A program made the position numbers and the translations under genes. A stretch of 64,000 bases of DNA from Dipetalonema caudispina (Eukaryota > Nematoda > Chromadorea > Rhabditida > Onchocercidae): contig JABVXV010000273.1 in NCBI GenBank assembly GCA_013365325.1, forward strand, positions 22,429 through 86,428, in the 5' to 3' direction. The first letter of the stretch is position 1. Every line of letters starts with the position of its first letter. This document shows positions 57,509 through 64,000 of the stretch, piece after piece. The notes under the pieces are model-generated. The model was not told the DNA's origin. It searched no databases and saw only the letters and a list, made by a program, of their open reading frames with translations.

Positions 57509-60500
57509 TCAAAGCGATGTATAGCATGTCCTATTAGCTACTTCATTAATTATTGCTCCCACTATTGCTACCTTTTCATTCCTATTCTCTTCTTTTTCCT
57601 TCTTCTCTTTTATATTATCATTGTTGATACAATCGTTGGCATCATTATTTTCTTCATCATTTTCAATTCGATTGCCGATACAATTATCATCACTATGTAA
57701 AAAAGCCCTGGGTGATGCAACCCGTACACTATTATTATTCCGCAAATCACTGTTGAAATTTGTCTTAAGGATCGTATTATAAATGTTAGTAGTACTACTA
57801 CTATTACTATCATTAGTAGTACTAGTAGTAGTAGTAGTAGTGGTAGTAGTAGTAGTATTAGTTGTAGTAGTAATAGTGTTGGTTGTTGTAGTGGTGATGG
57901 TGATGGTGCTAGTTTTGTTTGGTAGAGTAGCAGCTAGCCGTTGTTTCTTCTCTTTCATCCGTCTATTCTGAAACCATATTTTAATTTGTCGATCGGTGAG
58001 TGCTAACAATGTGGCAAGCTCATTTCGTCGTTGCTTGTTCAGATAACGATTGGTACGGAATTCTTTTTCCAATTCTACAACTTGCAACGTACTATATGAT
58101 GTACGACCTGAAATATATGCATGTTTTTTTTTTTTTTTTTTTCTCAATTGATTCAATTATTTTCCATAAAAAATTTCCATTAATTCTTTGATAGCTATAA
58201 AAATGTGATATAAATATGATCCGGTATAAATGATTAAAAGTAAGGTTGATATATTTATAAGACTTATACTAATTATTAATATTACTGATATTAGATTAAA
58301 CAAATAATCTTTTCTTTTCCTGATTTAATCATTAAATTTAATCGTACATATCTTTATTCATTGTAACAAATGATTGATTAATGTATTTTAAAAATTCAAT
58401 AAACATATGAATTATTTAGATATAAACCTCTAATAAATCATTTATTGATCGCTTGAAATATACTAATATTATTATGATACTTATTACAATAATATTAGTG
58501 TATTTTTCCCAAAAAAAAAAAAATTTAGATAGGTAAGAGTAAAATTTGTCAATTTTTTTCAAAAGTATTCTCTCTTTTTTTTTTTTTTTTTTCTCTAATG
58601 ACACTTTTAGAAGTATGTTTAAATGATTTAATATGATATATGTACATTTTCGTTGAAACTATTCATTCTATTTTGAAGGTAAAAGTGATGATAGCTAAGA
58701 AAGGGTACCGCTTCATTTTTGTGCAAATAATCGTAAATAGTGGAAAAAAATGTGCACAGATATGTTACCCAGTTGCAAAAGTGATTCATCATTATTAGAA
58801 ATGATAGTAAAAGGATGATGATCGATGCTTGGGAAATTGATTCAAAAAAAAAAAAAAAAAAACGAAACGAAAGAATTGATTTTATCATTTATTGCGTAAA
58901 ATTCATTTCAATTAATTTTTTTTTCAAAAATTTCTCGCTTAAATTGTGGTGAAAATTATTATTTCTTATCAATTGAAAATTTCAAAAAAAAAAAAAAAAA
59001 AAAAGGAAAAAATGAAAATATTTTTTGTGCATTTCAAAAGAATTAATTAAAATGAGGATTTATAGGTATGTTTTTTTGTTTTTACTGTTCAATTTAGTTT
59101 TTCATTAGAGAAATAAAAGCATTCAAATCATGCATGCATGTAATGCTAAAATCAACATCCATTGAAATTTCCAAATTTAAATGCTATGCATTAGCTTCAT
59201 TAAATTATGTTATAGCTAAAAAAATTTGGATTGAAAAATTAATCAGTGACATTACGATCTTTCATTTTTTTTTTTTCTTTGAAATTTTCAAATTTATATT
59301 TTTGGAAAATTTTTTCATTTCTTTCTTTCTTTCTTTTTTTTCTTTTTTTTTCCTGCACAAAATATAAAGCTATTTGATTGTAATATAAGAAATGATATTA
59401 TCATTCATACTAAAATAACACATCTTTACAGAATTATAACATGAAATATTTCAAAAACATTTCTCTTCTTCTATTTGTTTGTTTGTTTGTTTGTTTGTTT
59501 TTTTTTTTTTTTTTTAACAAAATGAAAGAATTGTATTTTTTTTTTTTAAAGTTAACGAATGAATCAAAAGGTTACAAAAGATAAAGTTTTTATGATTAAT
59601 CATTTCTAAAAAAGAAAAGAAAAATTGCCTATGAATATGTCATCCTTTCTTCACCATTACCATTACCATTTCATTGCTAAATGTTTAATTTATTCATTAT
59701 TAAAAATTTTTGGTAAAGTTCAATAATAGGGAAAAATGATAATTTGTTCATTATTATTGTTTCATCCTATACAGTAATTAAGAATTGTAACAATGATTGA
59801 TAGCACTGATAATGTAAAATGATGTTCAGAGTGTTTTAAGTTTATAAAATATGAGTTAAAGGAAAGAACGATAAGGTAATTTAATGTTAAGTGAGAAGAA
59901 AAAAATCATTTTATTTCTTTTCACTAATTTAATCATTCAAATTTAATGTTGGAAATGAAGTGACAATAGGTAGGATAATTTTTGATAAGTTAATGATTAA
60001 ATTTTCAAAGAGATAAAAGAGAAAAAGTTGATAACATTCCATTACATTACTCAATTGTTAGATAATTAATTCAAATAGAAAATTTATGCATTTCCTTTCA
60101 AATAATTATTTATGATTTTTTAAGCTTTACATTAAGCTGATGATCAATTTTCAAATAAATTTGAAATTGCATAACCTTTTACTGCTATCTTCAATAGGAT
60201 TTCCGATGAATGTTAATGAAAATGAATGATTTAACTATTGAAATTGTTTGTACAGGCAACAGTATTATGGAGACAATTTTCACGACAGACACACACACAC
60301 ACACACACACACATACACACACATACATACACCTGTACACACACCTGTACATACACATACACATATATATATATACATATACAGTGTCAATAATTGGAAA
60401 CTTATTATTTATTTAATTTTTGGTAATAAATATTATTTCATTTCTGCCATCAATTTTACACTGGATAGTGAAATTAATTGAATTATGTCGTTATTAATTA

Positions 60501-61755
60501 ATTTGCTTATTATCTATGGAATTTATTTCATAAATTTTAGCTATAATTTTATTCTAATTAGCTGATAGTGAAATAACCAATGATAGAATTACAATATTAA
60601 TAATTTAATTTGATCTTTGGAAGGAATATAATTGTTACCCTATGAGATATTATTATCTTTCACTGAGCTGTTTGAATTTACTCATTATATTGCAAATTAT
60701 TTTTAATTTATTACTGTAATCTAAATGTAAGCACTAACACTTATCTCCTATATCATAATTTTCATCGATAATTTCATTTAGAAGTTTATTATTATTTTTA
60801 ATTAAGATGTTTAAATAATCATCCTTCCTCATTTTAATAAATATTTCCATTGATATGTTTTTATACCATTAATTTCACATAATTTTTTTCAGTGATAATA
60901 GATTTGATAATAGTAATACTATTCGAAAAATATCTCATACTGTTCTTAAAATTTTTAAATTTCAACTTTTTTTTTTTTAAAAAAAAAAGTATAACTTAAA
61001 TGATTTATTGCAGCATATTATTTTTGATGTAATGTTTTGCTTCTTTTCTTTTTTCTTTTTTCTTTTTTTTCAAATGCTTACTTCTAATAACATTTTTAGT
61101 TATCATCACTAATTACCACTAATTGATTCATTATCAGTTACTGCCAAATTAATTTTCATAATAGACAATAAATAATATTTGAGATAGCTATCTGTACAAA
61201 AATAATGATTTATTATAACTGATCGATGTTATCATAAATTAAAAAAAAGCTCAAAAGTTCAAAATTACTTGAATACTTACCTGTTTGTGATGTGATTAGG
61301 GTATCGGTTGTAGATCCTACGATTTGCTGGAAATGACGTGTTTGCTGATGATCCTTTTCACGTTCCAACATCCATGCATATTTAGGTCTTTGAAAACCAA
61401 TCCGATTCCCTCTTCCATAACCATTGCTACTACAATTTATGGTAGTAGCAGTAGTAGTAGCAGATGTCGAGGAGCAATTATTCGGAATGGTACTATTTAG
61501 AAATAAATTGGCATAATCAGAGGTAGATGCAATCATTGCACGACAATGTGGGTAATGTAGCTGTGTTTGATTATGATAGTACTGATTGCTCGTATCCGGT
61601 ATTTGCTGATAATATTTGCTCGAATCATAGGTGGTACCATAAAATCCAGTAAATGAATAATTACCATAAGTATCATATGAGGAACAACAGTTCACATATG
61701 GGTAAGAGTAACAAGAGGATGAAGCAGCGGAATCAGCATTATAACCATTCTCCAT
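57509..61755 (-). CDS. hox-3: Second Hox homeodomain protein, best fit Hox3 class
   Basis: Exons are 61755-61281 and 58107-57509, giving 357 residues in phase. Exon 1 is Ser/Tyr-rich and ends with a hexapeptide-like KYAWMLERE. The homeodomain runs from about [16 protein letters not shown] through [20 protein letters not shown] to [19 protein letters not shown]. The pattern VELEKEF, NRYL, RRxExAxLL and [13 protein letters not shown] fits Hox3 best. C. elegans has no Hox3, but surveys of other nematodes including Brugia reported one (my recollection). [10 protein letters not shown] also occurs in posterior nematode Hox proteins, so php-3-like is the alternative; the hexapeptide and position next to labial argue against it. 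The N-terminal arm is SQTGR, lacking the usual basic residues. A long Thr tract follows the homeodomain. AATAAA begins one base after the stop codon (57503-57508 on this strand). Confidence 0.82.
57783..57905 (-). repeat. ACT/ACC triplet tract encoding poly-Thr in the Hox3-like gene
   Basis: The coding strand is an irregular array of ACT, ACC and AAT codons that yields about 40 residues of Thr with scattered Asn, Ile and Ser. Microsatellite growth inside a coding exon is the probable origin. Confidence 0.85.
58108..61280 (-). other. 3.2-kb intron at the homeodomain start of the Hox3-like gene
   Basis: The intron interrupts the codon just before homeodomain Arg5. It carries several poly-A/T runs, a TTTG repeat near 59475-59500 and the CA microsatellite at 60287-60382. 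I saw no additional coding exon but cannot exclude a micro-exon. Confidence 0.6.
60287..60382. repeat. (CA)n/(TACA) microsatellite
   Basis: A CA core, ACATAC units, two CACCTGTACA copies and a terminal TA run, inside the Hox3-like intron. Confidence 0.9.
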
Positions 61756-63188
61756 CGTACATTATAATCAGATATGATCTGTCAAGGATCCGATGGGATG
61801 CAGTAGAATGTAGTAGAAGTTAGTGAAGAAAGCAGGGAGGAGAAATGGGATTGAGAGATAGATTGGTTGAAGATGCAATGGTTGCTGTTCTTCTTCCATC
61901 AATCGAAATGTAGTAGTCTAAGCTAAAGTGATACGGATTAGTGACTGGAAAGAAGACGATGGATGAGGGAGGGATTCTTTACTTTCAATCATTTGTTAAC
62001 TGAAATGAAGATCCAGTCAAGCATGAATAAGATTAAATTTTCGAATTTTTGTGATACTTTTAAAGCTTTCTTGATCCTTTCAAGCATATCTTACCAAACG
62101 TATCCTTTCATACTTTGATGAATTGCTTATGCTATTTGTGGTATGACTCACTTTCTCAGATACATCGCAAATTTATATATTTAAATGAATTATACTTCTG
62201 AAAAGAACTATATCCCATATATAATTAAGGTTAAAATAAGGAGAGGAAAATATTAATTCAAGTTATTTCGGCATTATTGAAAACTCCAATCGATTATACG
62301 ATACAACTTAATACTAACACATAATATCTTACAATCCACTTATAGGATATTCCTGAAGGAAGAAAAAAATCATTTCTTGAAATCATTCCTGTTTGTTATT
62401 GGAGTATATAGCTCTGTTTGAAATAAACAAAGTCAAATTTTCCGATTCTTTAGATCAGTTTAAAGTAAATTGAAACTATGATTTTATGTATGAAATTCAA
62501 CAACAACAACAACAAAATTTAAGAAAAACCAAAAGGAATATTGAAATGACATTTGAAAGGATGGATGAAAAAAGACTATGCTATAATTTAGCCGATAGAT
62601 GGAATAGAAGGATTAATTAAACTGAAATACAATGCTGCCATTGGACGATATTATAGAAAATGACCAGTGCATTATTATAATACTATGAATTTTAAACAGA
62701 ATTAGGAAATAAACATAACACATAGAGAGAGTATTTGATAAGAATTCAGGATATTATTTAAATTAATAATTAATAGAAACATTCAATCGAAAAACAAAAT
62801 TATCCAACAAATAAAAGTTTTTAACTTAACAATAAATAAATTAAATTTCTAAGCAATTTTCAATCCTTCTATTCTAATCAATAATTATTCAATTTGCTAT
62901 CCAAATGATCATTTTGATCAGTAACTAATCAATTCATTCATTATCTATAATGAAGGGAAATAATTACAATGATAAAAGATGAGATTCAAAACTTATTTTC
63001 TAACATTTACTAACCATTTAATTCATTCCAGAAACTCTTTTATAAGAGCAATTTTTAACTTATAAAATGCTTGAAGATGATCGATTACAACGTATTACAC
63101 ATGATGCATTTTCCTTCAACGATTGTTCCATTATTCATTCCCAAATGGTATACATCGAAGATCTTCTCATCGTGGCATAACGCAGCAC

Positions 63189-63234
63189 AACGGAATGCAA
63201 CAGAACGGAACGGAACGAAACGGAACGGAACGTA
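63189..63234. repeat. (GGAAC)n pentanucleotide repeat
   Basis: About eight imperfect GGAAC/GAAAC units. Confidence 0.85.
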
Positions 63235-63464
63235 ATATCATCATGCATTTTATTTTTCAGGCGGTAGTAATTTCCACGCGATTTACATCCAATCTATCTT
63301 CCATAATAAATATTCCAAACCCAACGCCGTACAAATATCATTTCTCCTCTGTTTGTATAAGAGTTTTTGGAGCAACGCCATGCAGACACCCTTTCCCTCC
63401 ACCCCACCTTTAAACATATATTTATATATATGTTTATTCATTTTTCATACAAATTGATACTGGA

Positions 63465-63545
63465 CAGACACACACACACACACATACACACACATACACA
63501 CACATACACACATACACATACGTATACATATAGATACATACCGAT
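63465..63545. repeat. (CA)n/(CATA) microsatellite
   Basis: CA dinucleotides interrupted by periodic TACA, passing into GATACATA units. Confidence 0.9.
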
Positions 63546-63589
63546 ACGGATACATGTTCACTACCATCGCTTTCAACATCGGCCGGCAT
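63542..63589 (-). other. Possible small first exon of a minus-strand transcript
   Basis: ATG at 63589 opens MPADVESDGSEHVSVS (48 nt) and is followed directly by a good donor, GTATGT. The block is markedly GC-richer than its surroundings. It does not join in phase to the annotated first exon of the Hox3-like gene, so it would belong to another transcript or be chance. Confidence 0.22.
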
Positions 63590-63756
63590 TGTCGAACGAT
63601 TTCCTCCCGTATCGGTGTTTGGGATGAATTGCTCTCAGTCAATTGATATGTGTATGTTTTATCATTGTTTCCTCTTTATTGTTACTCATCCTATTAGCTT
63701 ATTATCATTTCAGATTATATAGTTAGATAGACAGTAATATTATGTTTATTGTTATT

Positions 63757-64000
<244 letters not shown>

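Overview
The window is nuclear DNA of a nematode. Genes are split by many short GT-AG introns with TTTCAG-type acceptors, start codons sit close behind candidate trans-splice acceptors, intergenic DNA is very AT-rich, and the Hox, T-box and SLC35B1-type proteins look nematode-like. A bacterial fragment inside one intron resembles Wolbachia, the endosymbiont of filarial worms, so a filarial nematode is the best guess. The species cannot be read from this sequence alone.

Layout. (1) 1-9657, minus strand: 21 exons of a large RS-domain (SR-related) protein, open at the left edge. (2) 9658-11006: a shared upstream region between divergent genes, with a cluster of four ACGT cores. (3) 11007-12957, plus: a complete five-exon SLC35B1/HUT-1 type ER nucleotide (sugar) transporter. 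(4) 13384-19828, plus: a complete 18-exon PWP2/UTP1 gene (WD repeats plus Utp12 domain) for ribosome biogenesis. Its 765-bp intron 13 is almost filled by about 690 bp of bacterial DNA on the opposite strand: the 3' end of lpdA (dihydrolipoamide dehydrogenase) and the 3' part of lipA (lipoyl synthase). This is the most striking item here. (5) 21943-26100, plus: a complete five-exon T-box gene of the Tbx1/mls-1 type with an N-terminal eh1-like motif. (6) 26101-39029: a long AT-rich stretch without a convincing gene. (7) 39030-42971, minus: ceh-13/labial (Hox1). (8) 42972-57508: Hox intergenic DNA with microsatellites, homopolymer runs and an inverted repeat. (9) 57509-61755, minus: a second Hox gene, best matched to Hox3. 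(10) 61756-64000: upstream DNA ending in a long AAT array cut by the window edge.

How the parts relate. hut-1 and PWP2 are housekeeping genes for the ER and nucleolus. The two Hox genes share a strand, and the more posterior class lies 5' of labial, as in the canonical ancestral cluster order and unlike the rearranged C. elegans cluster. Exon models were built by hand from splice signals and reading phase. Phase is continuous through all 21, 5, 18, 5, 3 and 2 exons of the six genes. Ortholog names rest on remembered family signatures, not on a search.
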